Positions 1 to 11,664 of a DNA stretch of 64,000 bases are shown here, one piece after another (the stretch's first letter is position 1; every line of letters begins with the position of its first letter). The stretch is taken from the NCBI RefSeq assembly GCF_030272615.1, contig NC_081405.1, forward strand, positions 605,906,677-605,970,676. The letters are read 5' to 3'. The DNA comes from Cryptomeria japonica. Lineage: Eukaryota; Streptophyta; Pinopsida; Cupressales; Cupressaceae. The translations under genes and the position numbers were made by a program. The notes beneath the pieces were generated by a model. That model made no database searches and had not been told where the DNA came from. It worked only from the letters and a program-made list of their open reading frames with translations.

Positions 1-417
1 TAGGTTCAGTAAATTTGGACAATCTTCCATAACACATCACAAATCACCACAAAAAATGTCAGTTAGAGGTAACACATCACGACCAGTGATAACTCATCAC
101 ACAATCTGTGAAACCGGTTGGAACACCGATACCGGTTGAGTGTTGATCGCTTCCAACTCACATACCGATTGTCTCCATTCACCTCCTTGCCTCTCTCCGC
201 TGCATATCGAAACTAGTAATAGTGGAATAGACCAAAACCAATTGTCTTCATTGCATATACCGTTTGTCTACATATACCGGTTAGACACCTTCATACTAGT
301 TAAACTTACTCTATACATATGATACCGATTTGACCTAAATAAGAAAATCAAAACATACGCGTGCCATCAATGACATCACAAAAGTCATCCAATACAAAAA
401 TCATCATCATGCAAACA
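1..417 (-). repeat. 3' LTR of outer LARD (cut by window edge)
   Basis: Aligns with 21649-22047 nearly base for base, with scattered substitutions. It ends just before the polypurine tract complement at 418. Only the part of the LTR farthest from the G-rich terminal motif is present, because the window starts inside it. Confidence 0.85.
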
Positions 418-551
418 ATCTCCCCCTTTGGCATTGATGGCAACACTTAGGAAAATTTTGTCAGCTAAGTGTGCTTACAAAAATGTACAAACTCCCCCTT
501 AACAGTATATGGAAAATTTGACCTCTTAAACTAATTATACTCCCCCTTTGA
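418..551 (-). promoter_or_regulatory. Polypurine tract and second purine tract of outer LARD
   Basis: On the minus strand the sequence next to the 3' LTR reads AAAGGGGGAGAT, the expected plus-strand priming site. A second tract (AAAGGGGGAG, 540-549) lies about 120 bases upstream on the element. A third weaker tract (ctcccccttaa) sits near 490. The first two, with about 12-15 flanking bases each, match the nested copia at 9534-9560 and 9700-9724 (see findings). Confidence 0.7.
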
Positions 552-687
552 CAACAATGCCAAATTGAAAAGTAAAATACATATATTACATCAAAATTTG
601 TCATCAAGAACTGCATATATATAAATATAATAGTTTTTAAAGTGTGTACAATGCAATTCTTAAAAAAATGTCACTGCGAATCTTCAA

Positions 688-3600
688 CTATTTAAGATCA
701 TTATCCCATGTTTCTAGTAGTGTCTTAGTGATCTCAACATTTGTCAAAATTTGTGTAGCAAATTCTTCCATAGCATCCATTGTGCTCATCTCCGGGGTGG
801 CCGAAACCGCTTCTGAATCCTTGTATGCCCTTTGTAGAATTTCAACTTTTGGAATCAACTGGTTCTTCAGTTCCTTCAAGGATCTGATCCGCTTCACCTG
901 TTCAAAATCATAAACTTCCAATAGATGCTATAAGGCATCAACCGATTTGCCAAAATTTAAAGCGAAATCCTATACTGGTATATATGTATCACTTATCCTC
1001 TCCAGTTCCTTTTCTGTATCTTCTCGCTTTTTCTTCAAATCAGAATAGAAAAATGAAACTTTATATATATTAGCCAAAATTTTACCTCCAGTTTCAATAC
1101 CAGTTCTCAATAGATATTTATTCATTGATAAAGCAATCTTGCCTTTATCAAATTCTAAAATTAATTGCTCTCCCCTTTTCTTCTTGTAATCTTTTTCAGC
1201 TAAGGCATGTGATGCCTCTTTAAGTGATTTTAGTTGGTCAGTAGCATCAACAACCAACTGTCCAAGATTGGTAATAGGGGTAGACAAATTACCAGTATTA
1301 GTCTCCAGTAGGAGACTTGTCAAAATGTCAACAACAGTTTGAATAGTTTCTACTTCTTTTCTCTTCTCTTTCAACCTTTTCTTTTGAGGCTTGGATTGCA
1401 TAACAGTAGCAATCTCCATCAATTCAGATGCACTCAAATTGTGTACATCTATAGGACCTTTTATGCTGATTGAGTCATAATCATCATCATCAGTTTTCTT
1501 CTTCTCCTTTGCTTTCACTGTTTTTGTTTGTTCCTCCTATGTTGTTGTAGTGACTGGTGGCAGTTGACTTTCAACTTTGTGTTCTTTTTCCAGTGGTTGA
1601 ATGTCCACACTTGGTTCAATAATCGGTGCTTCCACTGCTATTTGTTTCTCAACAATATCTGGTTGCTGTTCTGTTTCCTTAACCGGTTCAAAGTTGTTAC
1701 CGGTTGTATCAACAGTATCCTGAACTTCTTCAGTTTCATCCACAAAGAATATGACCGGTGGAGAACTTGTGTCATCCTTATTCTTGATAGGGTAGACTAC
1801 ATCCAGTGTAATAATTTCTTCATTATCCAGCTCCAGTCTCAGTCTAATCAGTATTATTATCATAGCCTTTCAATAGTGCATTCATCCTCTGAATATCTTG
1901 TGCAATTTGATGAGTATCATCTTCAATAGGTTGAATATTTCCATCCAATAGTCTCAGTCTCCTTGTTTTAGAATGAAACTATCCTTTATATTTAGCAAGC
2001 AATGCTAATAATTCTTCACGAGATAAATCAGGAAAATATTGAACAAAAACTCTATCAGTAATCTCTTGGTCCTGATCTAAAATCAACTTCCATTTATTTT
2101 TTACGAATTGAATATAAAGAACCAGAAATGTCTTTTTGAATATTTTGTGGTAACCAATTATTTTGACACAGGTGATTGATTATCTCTTGTACCATTTCAA
2201 GTTTCCGATTTTCATCAAAAGAATCAAAATATTCTTTTGCATTATCAAATTGTTGTCTCCTTAATGTTTTCAGAGTCCTTTCAAAATCACTCATTGGTTT
2301 GAAATATACAACACCAATAGGAGTACTTTTCTTGGGAATTTCACTTACTGGTTTAGACTTATTACCAGTTATCTTCATCTTCTTTGGTTCTTCTTCAGTT
2401 TCAGTTTCCTCAGATTCCTCTTGAAGGATGAGATGTCTGCCTTTTTTCCTCGTGATAGTCTGCTTCTTTGCATATACCTTAGGTATCGGTTTCTTCTTGA
2501 TTTGAATACTCCTTGTTATTCTTGTACCAATGGACACAAAAGCTGCTTGCTCATCTTTCTTCTTTTTCCCTTTCACACTACTGGGTTGTGCTGATGCACT
2601 CCTTTCATGATAAGTGCCCAGTCTTTTCTTCTTAGTATCTTTAGGAGATGCCAAAAGGTTGTTGGCATAACCGATCAGTAAGTCATAAATGACTTCATAA
2701 CTAATTTCCTCCATTTCTTCTTCTCTTGGTTCAACAACCTCCATAAGGAAAAAGTCAGCGGTCACAGTGAAACAGATGTCTTTTTCAAAGTGTTTCACCA
2801 CTTCATCAGATAACCTTAATCTCATGCTCATTTTCTTTTGAAACTCGTTGAAATACCTGTTCATTCATTGCAACCGGAAATGTGTTCTTTACAACCTTTA
2901 TGCTATTCTTAATTTGGGTTGCAACCGGTGTATCCTTAAACCATTGTATATCACCAATTCGTGGAATGAAATTATGAAAGTAGAAAAACAAAGCGATCAA
3001 AATTTGTCCATATTTAAACTTTTGGCTGTTGTCTTTCTTTATTGATTCTAGATTCAACATCAGTTGACTTCTCATTGCCTCACACGAATCATAATCTGTA
3101 TCTTCTTTCATCATCCTGTAGGCGGCATGCATGACAGTAGATGGTACATTGTTCATTCTGCTAGAATGAAATATCCGGTAGCCAATAACCATTGTTGCAA
3201 ACTTGACTCCTTGATCTGCAATGCTATTGATAGATATGACATAACCATCAGCAACAGTCTTTGTCAACTCAATGACAGTATCCTTTGAGATTTTCCTCAA
3301 TTTAGGTACTTCACCAGTTTGGCAGAAACCAGTAAATGCATGAATAACCTCTTTTGTGATGGTGTGATACCTATAAAGATACATGTCCCCACCATGTACA
3401 TGACTGAGGATAATCGTGACATGTTCTTCCTCAAAATCTTCAAGAAAGTAGACTGCATTATGAAAACCCTTTTCATAAACCCTTATATATTCGGGTTTGA
3501 TTTTCCCGATCTTGTCACACAGAGATTTAAGCTAAGAATAGATTGCTAATGACCCTAGTTCCTCAATTTTACAATCTATATAACTTGACAAGTCGCCTTT

Positions 3601-3700
3601 AATCAGAAAACCTTGTGGTACTTGAAACAATGCTTTATAAGACTCTATCTTATTTGTCCCCATTGATTCCATAGCTTTAGAAATGATAAAAGGACTCTCA
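688..3700 (-). pseudogene. LARD second protein: unknown N-terminal domain, charged linker, C-terminal coiled coil
   Basis: A broken reading frame on the minus strand, in pieces 3700-3390 (by hand translation, one stop), 3384-2806, 2864-2094, 1863-1537, 1518-970 and 921-688, with frameshifts and stops between them. The first part (about 270 residues) is globular, with hydrophobic blocks such as VIELTKTVADGYVISIN and KYGQILIALFFYFHNF. It is followed by lysine-rich, nuclear-localisation-like stretches (TRKKGRH, KKKRLGTYHERS), an acidic patch (EESEETETEEEP), and finally heptad-like segments (LKELKNQLIPKVEILQRAY). No enzyme motif is visible. It sits where pol would be in an autonomous element and ends about 270 bases before the 3' LTR. 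The same architecture recurs in the LINE ORF at 40749-42485. An envelope-like role, as in some SIRE elements, is possible but I see no signal peptide or fusion motif. Function unknown. Confidence 0.6.
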
Positions 3701-4341
3701 ACTAGTGTAGATGACGATGCTATTCTAAATAATCTTGAATCAAGAGAGAAGATTGATCAAAATAACATGTTCCCTTCGCGTTGATAGGGTTTCTGGTTGC
3801 TCTCTCTCTTGTACACCTGATTCACCTTTCTTTAGCTTTAAATCTGATTCAATTTTTTAATCCTTAGCACAAATCCATTCTCAATCTGCTAACAATGCTC
3901 TGTTTCTCTCTGTAAGTGCTCAAAAAATTCTTCTTTGAATGCAATTAGGGTAAATATGACTTAGTGAAACTTCCTATTATTAACTTATCCACTGCATTTA
4001 TTACACTACCGATAGGGTAACAAACCCAAAATACCACTTAACAAACTCGCCTATACTGATAGATATATCAATTGATTGGTAAACCTTAGAAAATCGATTG
4101 ACAGTAATATCAAAATTATTATATTATAACTCGAAATACAAAATTTTCTTACCATACTCTATTTAAGGGGTCCGAAAATAGATTTACCGATATGCTCCCC
4201 TTAGGCTTATTGAAAAGCTCAGTTTACCAGTGTAGCATTATCCACACTCAGTGAAGGGTTTGCTTCATCCGATGGCTTGTCCTCATTTTTCTTCTTCCAA
4301 ATTTTGTTCATCTTTGTTATAGTTTCTTCAATATCAACCTT
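3701..4341. other. Spacer between the two LARD proteins
   Basis: AT-rich, with stops in all frames. Short runs resemble the LTRs in composition, but I find no repeat, RNA gene or promoter in it. Confidence 0.4.
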
Positions 4342-5509
4342 CTACTTTCCTTTTTGATCTTCAAAGTGATTTACCGGTTGGTTCTTCTTAGTTCTACAAA
4401 ACTTGGCAATGTGTCTCGGTTTGTGACAATGATAGAAGGCCATCCCAGATGCTCTCCAAGGTCCTGCATTACCTCTTCCAGTCCTTCTTCTGCATTTCAT
4501 AGCCACATGTCCATAGTTATTGCAAAATGTGAAAATCACAATGGTTACCTTCTCCATCTCATAGGGACTAAACCGATTGACATAAGGTTTTTGCCAGTTC
4601 ATGTTTCTCCGGTTGTCATAAGTCGTTCTCCAGTCACCGATAGGTCTTGGATTCATGTGAGGTGCCAGATTGTTCGCTCCATATCTGCATTCAACTGATC
4701 TATGTCCATACATGTTGCATGTGTAACAATGACCTTCAAAAATTCTAGACACATATCTAGTATTAGCATTATAGCCTATGTTCTCATTAGATCTGCTTCT
4801 ACAAACATTAGCAGTATGTCCAGGTTTGTGATAGTTAAAAAAAACTGGTTTAAACTTTTGTTTACTTGATTTCATGCCTTTAGATACTGGTTTGTCTTTT
4901 GATGAAGTATTCTTTGTTTTAGAAGATTCACCTTGCTCAAATGTATCGAATCCTAATCCAGATGTGTCACCTTTCATCCTTTGAGATTGGATCTGTTCAT
5001 CCAACATAGAGGAACTCTTGTTGAGTTTGTCAAGATTTCCATTAGCCTTAGTAATCTCTTTGGTAAGATCTTCATTATGCTTCGTAAGAGTCTCTCTAAG
5101 AGACATTGCCATTTCAAGATCTAACTATAATTATTCTTTCTCTTCCTTCTCCTCATGCCAGTATTCATGCAAAGATGTATTATCCTACTTGATCTTAGAA
5201 ATCTCACAATCTTTCTCTTTGATCAGGTCTTCAACTGCTCTCCTTGCTTCAAGTTATTGACTCATACAGATTGTAAGGGATTCAAGTTCTCTCCTTAGGT
5301 TAAATTTTTCACCATTTAGTTTCTCCACTTCTTCAGCTAGTGCATCAATGTTGGCCTCATCTGAAGAGCTATTGTAAGAGATCTCCAATAACTGCTTAGT
5401 CATTTCTCTCCTCTTTACTTGTGAAGCTTTGAATTTGCCTCTCAAGGTTTCTATCTCATCCCTAGTTTTATCAAGTACTCTAGCCATCTCTCTATAACTC
5501 ATATCACCC
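4342..5509 (-). pseudogene. LARD gag-like protein: coiled coil plus four zinc knuckles
   Basis: Two pieces on the minus strand, 5520-5254 and 5112-4342, separated by stops. The first is a heptad-rich coiled coil (LAEEVEKLNGEKFNLRRELE). The second continues the coil (NGNLDKLNKSSSMLDEQIQSQ) and then holds four CCHC-type knuckles. Only CYTCNMYGHRSVEC is complete. The other three (FNYHKPGHTANVC, TFCNNYGHVAMKC, FYHCHKPRHIAKFC) have lost the first cysteine, and one has also lost its glycine. The protein probably began just after the primer site. The plus-strand element at 5510-20901 split its start codon region, leaving an ATG near 20907 on the far side. The zinc knuckles fit RNA binding in particles (known for gag), but there is no recognisable copia capsid domain. 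Confidence 0.65.
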
Positions 5510-6680
5510 TGTAGTGTCATAAAATTGCAACCCTAGCAATTTACGACTACATTAGGGTCCCCACGCATGCAAACTCAAATCCTCTAACCTGACCAGAGAC
5601 TGGAGAGTGCTCGACTTATGAAAAATTCTCCTTCCTTGGCCTCCACATCACTCTATCCGCACTCTTCCCTGGAGAAAGGGGTAGGACAGGGGCATGGTGC
5701 CCCTGTCCCCCCTTGGACAGGGGCGTACCCTATTTTGGGGCAAGACCTTCCTAGAGAATGCATTGTGGGTTGTGCAGTGAGTGGGGAATCTCCCCGATGT
5801 CGGCCCATGATGAAATTCAAATTCTTCAAACATTTATTTAAGGGGGCATTCACTCTCTCATTTGCATAGGTTCAAGAGGTGAAATTTTGATAAGGTCATA
5901 AGAGATCAATTCTTTTCCAGCATTGAGCATTCTCAAGTCTCCCTTCAAGGCTAGGTGTTGCATTCAAGTCAAGGATTCAACCATTGAAGAGGAGATCCCT
6001 TTCAACATTCAATTCCACACAAGAATTTATATCAACATTGCTACTACAACCTCCCTTGAGGTGATTTACAATTCAATCTTTTATTTACATCTACTTGCAA
6101 GTACTTTCTTTCATTACTTGTTTAATTCCAAAACTGGGGTTTGACCTAAAGGCAAACCCCCAATCCCAACACATTTCCCTCTCTTTTTTGTGTGTAGGTT
6201 GTAGGTGCACAACTATACTTTCGGATTCAGGCTTCATTTGCAGAGGCGGAAAAACCCTTTTTCGTTTCGTGGGTTTTTCAGAGGACCGTGTATAGTCCCT
6301 CCACAATCTGGACAAATTTTTGTCAAATTTGTAGGGTGACTTTGTCTCGACATTTTATTTCCAAATCCAAGTGCACAACTTCATCACATATTCAGATCTC
6401 AAGGTTTAATCGATTCTTTGTCACTTTTGCACTACATAATTCAATCAATTCCTTTCCAAATCAAACAAAGGAATAAGGGGATCATCATAACATTCTTAAT
6501 TCATTCAGAATTCAATCTATCATCTCTTTGAGGAGATTGAATCTAGTGAATTACCCCTTATCTTCCTAATGTAATGGTGAAAAGTGCTTGAAGGATCAAT
6601 AGTGAAACTCTCATCTCTCTTTGAGGGAAAAGGGTTAGTTTTCCTCTTGATCTATCACTCATCATTTTTCCACCATTACA
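5510..6680 (+). repeat. 5' LTR of gag-only element copy 1
   Basis: Contains a perfect 11-bp hairpin (5684-5708) in the presumed U3, a weak TATA-like stretch near 5835 (atttatttaagg), and the LTR end TTACA at 6680. It matches 19704-20901 throughout, with small indels. Confidence 0.85.
5684..5708 (+). other. U3 hairpin, 11-bp stem and 3-nt loop
   Basis: The arms ggacaggggca and tgcccctgtcc are perfect reverse complements around a tgg loop. Equivalent hairpins occur in the 3' LTR (19878-19902) and in the LTRs of copy 2 (25660-25684, 31362-31386, 31393-31417), with paired base changes. It lies about 130 bases upstream of the TATA-like site, so it would be transcribed in the 3' end of the RNA. 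Confidence 0.65.
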
Positions 6681-6698
6681 TTTTGGTGAACCCGACAT
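6681..6698 (+). promoter_or_regulatory. Primer binding site of gag-only element copy 1
   Basis: The bases following the LTR read ttttggtgaacccgac; the TGG start matches the CCA end of a tRNA. Copy 2 has the same site at 26644. It is not the initiator-Met site used by the copia elements here. I do not assign the tRNA. Confidence 0.55.
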
Positions 6699-7786
6699 CT
6701 TGCACACTTTCCTTTGAACAAATTGCATATTTTGCATTTACAAGTTTCAAATTTCTGCAAACTTAGTGGTTAAATCATTAAAAACCCTAGTTTTAAAAAT
6801 TAAAATTGAACTTGTGATTTGTAAAAGTTGCTTGTGGTTATCTTAGATTTGAAAATTGTTTTTATTGTCAAATTCAATTTCCTCATTGTCTTGTTCAATT
6901 TGCAATTAAAATTTACAAAATTAAGAGGTGACTTGTTCAAACCCTAATTTAAAAAAATCATATTGAACTTGTGCAAAAATTGGATTTCTATTTAATTTTC
7001 AGATTTATGATTGTTCTCAGATTTGTTTTCAGTTCTACAATTCAAAATTTTAATTTCTCCCCTTTTTCCCAAAATTTAAATTTCAAAATTAAGTGGTTAG
7101 GTCATCAAACCCTAATTTTTAAAATTAATTGGATTTTGTGTGAATTTAAAATCAATTTCATTTACATTAAGATTCTTAAACATTTTCTAAGGTGTCCCTA
7201 TCCATTAGGTTTGACCCTTTTCAAAATTGCAATTCAATTCCTCTCTTTCTTCAAAACCCTAATAGGGTCCTATTTTCAGATTTGCGCATTCATTTCACCT
7301 ATCCAGAGATCGTGAAACTCGCCAATTTTTTGAGGTTAGCTTTAAAATCATCATAATATCCATTCTTGAAAATTTTTAAAAAAGTTGGTCGGACCATGTG
7401 CGTTCCCGCCACGGTCCTCGACTTTTTCCTTGAAATTTTGGGAGACTTTTATGATTGCATTTAATAGCCTAAATCCGAAAGATTGGCTTATTTTATCAAT
7501 TTTTGATCCCTCTAGAATAGGAAATACCTTCAAAATTCAAAATTTCAACTTTCATTTAAAAAATAAAATTAAGAGGTTAATTATAGTCTGTCCTGATTTT
7601 AAAAATTCTAATTTTAAAATTAAGTGGTATTCCCTTGGCCCTAATTTTAAAATTCCAATTTCCTTTCATTGTTTGGAAATTGTGTCATTCTATTCCTCCA
7701 ACAAAGTTCAAATTGTGTAATCATTATTTTCTTGAATTTTGCAAGCTTTGTTCTACAATTTAAAATTCAAATTTCCCCTCTAGTGC
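6699..7786 (+). other. Long untranslated leader of gag-only element copy 1
   Basis: About 1.1 kb of AT-rich DNA with recurring phrases (cctaatttttaaaatt, aagtggttaa). It resembles the leader of copy 2 (26662-27136). No coding region is seen. The recurring phrase may mark old internal duplication. Confidence 0.5.
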
Positions 7787-8004
7787 ATGAGTTTTACCAA
7801 TATTAGTCCTACCTATCCTATCCCCATTAGACGAAGCATTAGAATTAACGCTTCCCAATGTTTAATTACTGAGGAAATGGAGCCTAATTTGGGTGACTTC
7901 TTTAATGAGAATCATGCTATTTCTTCCCATCCTAATCATGTGCCTATTGATGGATCTCATGATGAAGAAGAAGCTTTAACTAGGGTTTCTTTAGATCAAA
8001 TTTC
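7787..8004 (+). pseudogene. Gag N-terminus, copy 1, split by nested copia
   Basis: Starts MSFTNISPTYPIPIRRSIR and runs 72 codons to the insertion point. The frame resumes exactly across the 5-bp duplication atttc at 15712. The copia insertion alone therefore interrupted a frame that was still open at this point. Copy 2 has the same start (MSFTTISHTY) at 27139. Confidence 0.7.
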
Positions 8005-9535
8005 TAATAGTTCTGATACTTAATGTAAGTACAAATGCCAAGCTAATAAGATGAGAGGGGGGGGGGGGGTGAATCATACAAACTTAATCTTCCTTAAAAA
8101 CATTAGATTCAACCTCGACAACCTTTACTTTAGTAATATAACCAAAACTGCTAAACATGTAATCTCACAAGCATATAAACATCATAACACTCATAACACC
8201 AGATTTAACGTGGAAACCCAAATAGGGAAAAACCACTGTGGGATTTCGGAACCACTAAGAAATATACTCTTCTAGAGTATGCTCAGTTAAAAGCAAATCC
8301 TGTTAAAGATTACAAACACATTGCTAGATGTGACCCGGTTAAGGGATTTCCCTCAGATCTGTTAGGATCTTCACCTTGTTAGAAGTGACCATGTTAAAGG
8401 ATTTCAAAACACTCAATCAGAATGTCATCTTGCTAGAGTGTTTTACAAATAAGACTGTTAAGTCCACTCGGTTAAGAGATTTTCTGTCACTTCACAAAAT
8501 AACAGTAATACAAATCTATCTACAACTTCACATCTAAAATGCTAAAGTAGATTCTTATTTGCTCAATACAATATAGACATAGAACTAATCTTGTCCATCT
8601 ACTGGGCTCTATACTTTGTTATTCAAAACAGGTCTTCGAGCTTCAGTGCTTGGTAATCACTATGTAGCATCCCTGTGCATACACTTGCCCGCATACATTG
8701 TTTATCAATAGTTCCTTATTTATAAACAATAGCTAACCACTTAATCTCCTTGATCACATTTCCCATGATCAATCATAGCCATCAGATCTTCAAACTTTAT
8801 CTAGGTTCAATGTATTCGCCGATCTGAAAACGTGTTACCCCGCCTTGGAACTTGCATACATTTCTTGGAACTTGTGCTAGGGTATTGCGGTTCAATCTGA
8901 GCTGTAGATCTTCCTGCCGATTTTCCTTTGCCATAGATTCTTTAACAAACTTCATTCATGACATACCAATCATTTAATCATAGCCAATTCATCAGCTTCC
9001 TTCATTAAATAATGCTTTTATTCATTCAATGCATTCTATTATTACTTGGTTGCAACTCGGTAAATACTAAACTTCACTCGGTAGACATTTCGCCTTCATT
9101 AACCGATAGCGATAACCTTAGGGTTTACCGACTAGGTTCCTTAGGGTTTACCGACTAGGTTCTTTGCTCAGTAACATAGTATAGTATTAACCTTACAATC
9201 AATAACATATGTATGATATCAAAACAATCTAAACATCATGATCTCATCATTGTCTAACTCGGTAATAGTTGCCCATTGAATAACTTATTTCTCCCATTAT
9301 TCATCATATTCTTTCTGTGTCTTTTACTGACATCTTTATACTCATCAAATCATACTTCTCAAGATATGGCAACATCATACTGAATTAGAAAATCAATTTC
9401 TTGACATCAATGACAAAATAATAATATTTAAGAAAGTAATCATCCTTAATTAGTTATATCCATAATCATCAACAACCTTCTCAATATCCTTATTGAAATG
9501 CCAACAATCTCTACTTGTCTATTATAATGCCAACA
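8005..9535 (-). repeat. 3' LTR of nested copia
   Basis: Pairs with 14183-15711. It carries the G-run motif at 8053-8075, the conserved core at 8208-8243, an array of degenerate gttaagg-type motifs at 8278-8490, and a 23-bp exact tandem duplication at 9116-9138/9139-9161 that is also present in the other LTR. Confidence 0.93.
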
Positions 9536-9939
9536 ATCTCCCCCTTTGGCATTGATGGCAAAACCAATTGATTTGACCTAATTGATTTAGATTTCTATGA
9601 GATTCTGAAATGTTGAAATGCTCTCCTTCTGTCATCAGAATTCTCCCCCATACATTAGTCTTCTCTTCTTTTCTCTTCAGTCTTGCTTTTCTTCAGTCTT
9701 CTCCCCCTTTGACAACAATGCCAAAAAGTGAAGAGCTAAAACATAATTTCTTCCTGTATGAAGTGAATTCCTGTTGTTATGTATCAACTTAGTCTCGGTC
9801 AGAGCATTTTGTCTTCAATTCCTGTTCCCTGTATTTGTTTCCTACACACCTTTAGATAACCTCCTAAAGTGTGTAAATCAACATCAACTCCTAAAGATAT
9901 TCTGTAGAGTCATCGAATTGATGCCTTCACCGAACTCGG
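9536..9939 (-). promoter_or_regulatory. Polypurine tracts and 3' untranslated region of nested copia
   Basis: On the minus strand a purine tract AAAGGGGGAGAT abuts the LTR (9537-9548). A second lies at 9700-9712, and a weaker CT-rich run at 9642-9652. No coding region lies between RNase H and the LTR, so there is no envelope-like ORF. Confidence 0.65.
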
Positions 9940-11664
9940 TCAGTGAGTAGAAGATAGGGGTAGGACCCCTAACTTACTTTTGAGATACTCAAAAGTGTCC
10001 TTTGGCAGTGGCTTGGTGAAGATATCTGCCATTTGTTCCTTTGTACTAACATACACCAACACCACTTTCTTCTCTTGAGCTTCTTCTCTAAGATAATGAT
10101 ATTTGATAGAGATGTGCTTTGTCTTAGAGTGCATAACAGGATTCTTTGAAATGTTAATGGCACTAGTATTGTCATAGAATATAGTTACTGGCTCAGTAAC
10201 TTTCTCATTTATACCTTCCAATAGTTGTTTGATCCATGCTATGTTGGTACAATTCAATGCTGCAACAACATATTCAGCTTCCGCTGTTGACTGTGAAACA
10301 CATCCTTGTTTCTTGCTAAGCCAACTCACTAGTATTTCTCCTAAAAAGAAAGCTCCTCCACTTGTGCTTTTCCTGTCATCAATGTTGCCTGCCCAATCAG
10401 CATCAGTATAAACTTTTAAATCAAAGTCATTTCCTTTCTAATATACTAAGCCATAATCCTCAGTGCCTTTCAAGTATTTGAAAATTCTCTTGATTGCTAT
10501 CATGTGTGTTTCCTTAGGATCTGCAGAGAATCTTGCAACTATACCTACTGCATGTGCTATGTCTGGTCTGCTATGAACAACATATTGTAACTTTCCAATC
10601 ATGGATCCGTAAAGTGTCTCATCAACAGATGCAGATTCATCATTCTTTGATAATTTGCAGTTGGTAATCATAGGAGTACTTACTGGTTTTTAATCCTCCA
10701 TTCCAAATTTCTTCAAGATTTCCTTTATGTATTTGGATTGAGTAATGAAAATCTCATTTTTCATTTGTAGTATCTGTAAACCTATAAAATACTTTATCCC
10801 ACCGATTAATGACATCTCAAATTATTTTCTCATTTCATTTCCAAAGTTCTTACATAGAGATTCATTTCCACAAAAGATAATATCATCAACAAATATGGCT
10901 GAGATCAGTATTCCATTTTCATCATTCTTCATGTACATATTGCTGTTTTCACTTGTTCTTATAAAACCAATCTTGATTAAATAAGAGTGCAATCTTTCAT
11001 ACCATGCTCTAGGTGCTTGTTTCAAACCATATAAAGCTTTGTTCAATTTACATACCTGATCTTCATTCTTGTTTTCAACAAATCCTTCAGGTTGTTCAAT
11101 AAAAACTTCTTCTTCTAATATACCATTCAGAAATGCACATTTGACATCCATTTGATATACCTTGAAATTCTTGTAAGCAACATATGCCAACAATGTTCTT
11201 ACTCCTTCAAGTCTAGCCACAGGTGCAAAAGTTTCACCATAATCAATTCCTTCTTCTTGAGCATAACCTTTGCAAACTAGTCTAGCTTTATTGTGAATGA
11301 CCTCTCCTTTTTCATTCAACTTGTTTCTGAAAATCCACTTTGTACCAATTACATTTTTGTCCTTCGGTCTTGGGACCAATGTCCATGTGTCATTCTTCTT
11401 GATTTGTTCAATCTCTTTTGTCATAGCATTTATCCAATCTTCACTATTAAATGCCTCTTTCACTATTCTCGGTTCAAATTTAGATATCAGACATGTGTTC
11501 TATCTCAGTTTGTTCCTTGTCATCACTGGATCATCCTTATCTCCTATAATCTGACTTGATGCATGATGTCTTTTGACATACTTGGCTAATATAGGCTTGG
11601 TAGGCTTTGTATGATCTTCTTCATCACTCGGTAACTGGATATTCTCTTCATTTTCTTCAACAGT
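9940..11664 (-). pseudogene. pol: Copia reverse transcriptase and RNase H (nested element)
   Basis: Reverse transcriptase copies the element RNA to DNA and RNase H removes the template. Visible order: the RT start ([19 protein letters not shown]), [42 protein letters not shown] and the catalytic FVDD box in the piece 11463-10822. Then comes 10671-10438 with ETLYGSMIGKLQYV and RPDIAHAVG, and RNase H with DADWAGN and QSTAEAEY ending at 9940. In-frame stops lie near 11500, 10820, 10690 and 10438. All catalytic motifs survive, so the break is recent point mutation rather than gross decay. Confidence 0.9.

Noticed and set aside
5648-5869. Several open frames of 60-83 codons in both strands of the LTR
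   Set aside because: They arise from GC-rich hairpin sequence in the U3; not conserved between the two LTRs.
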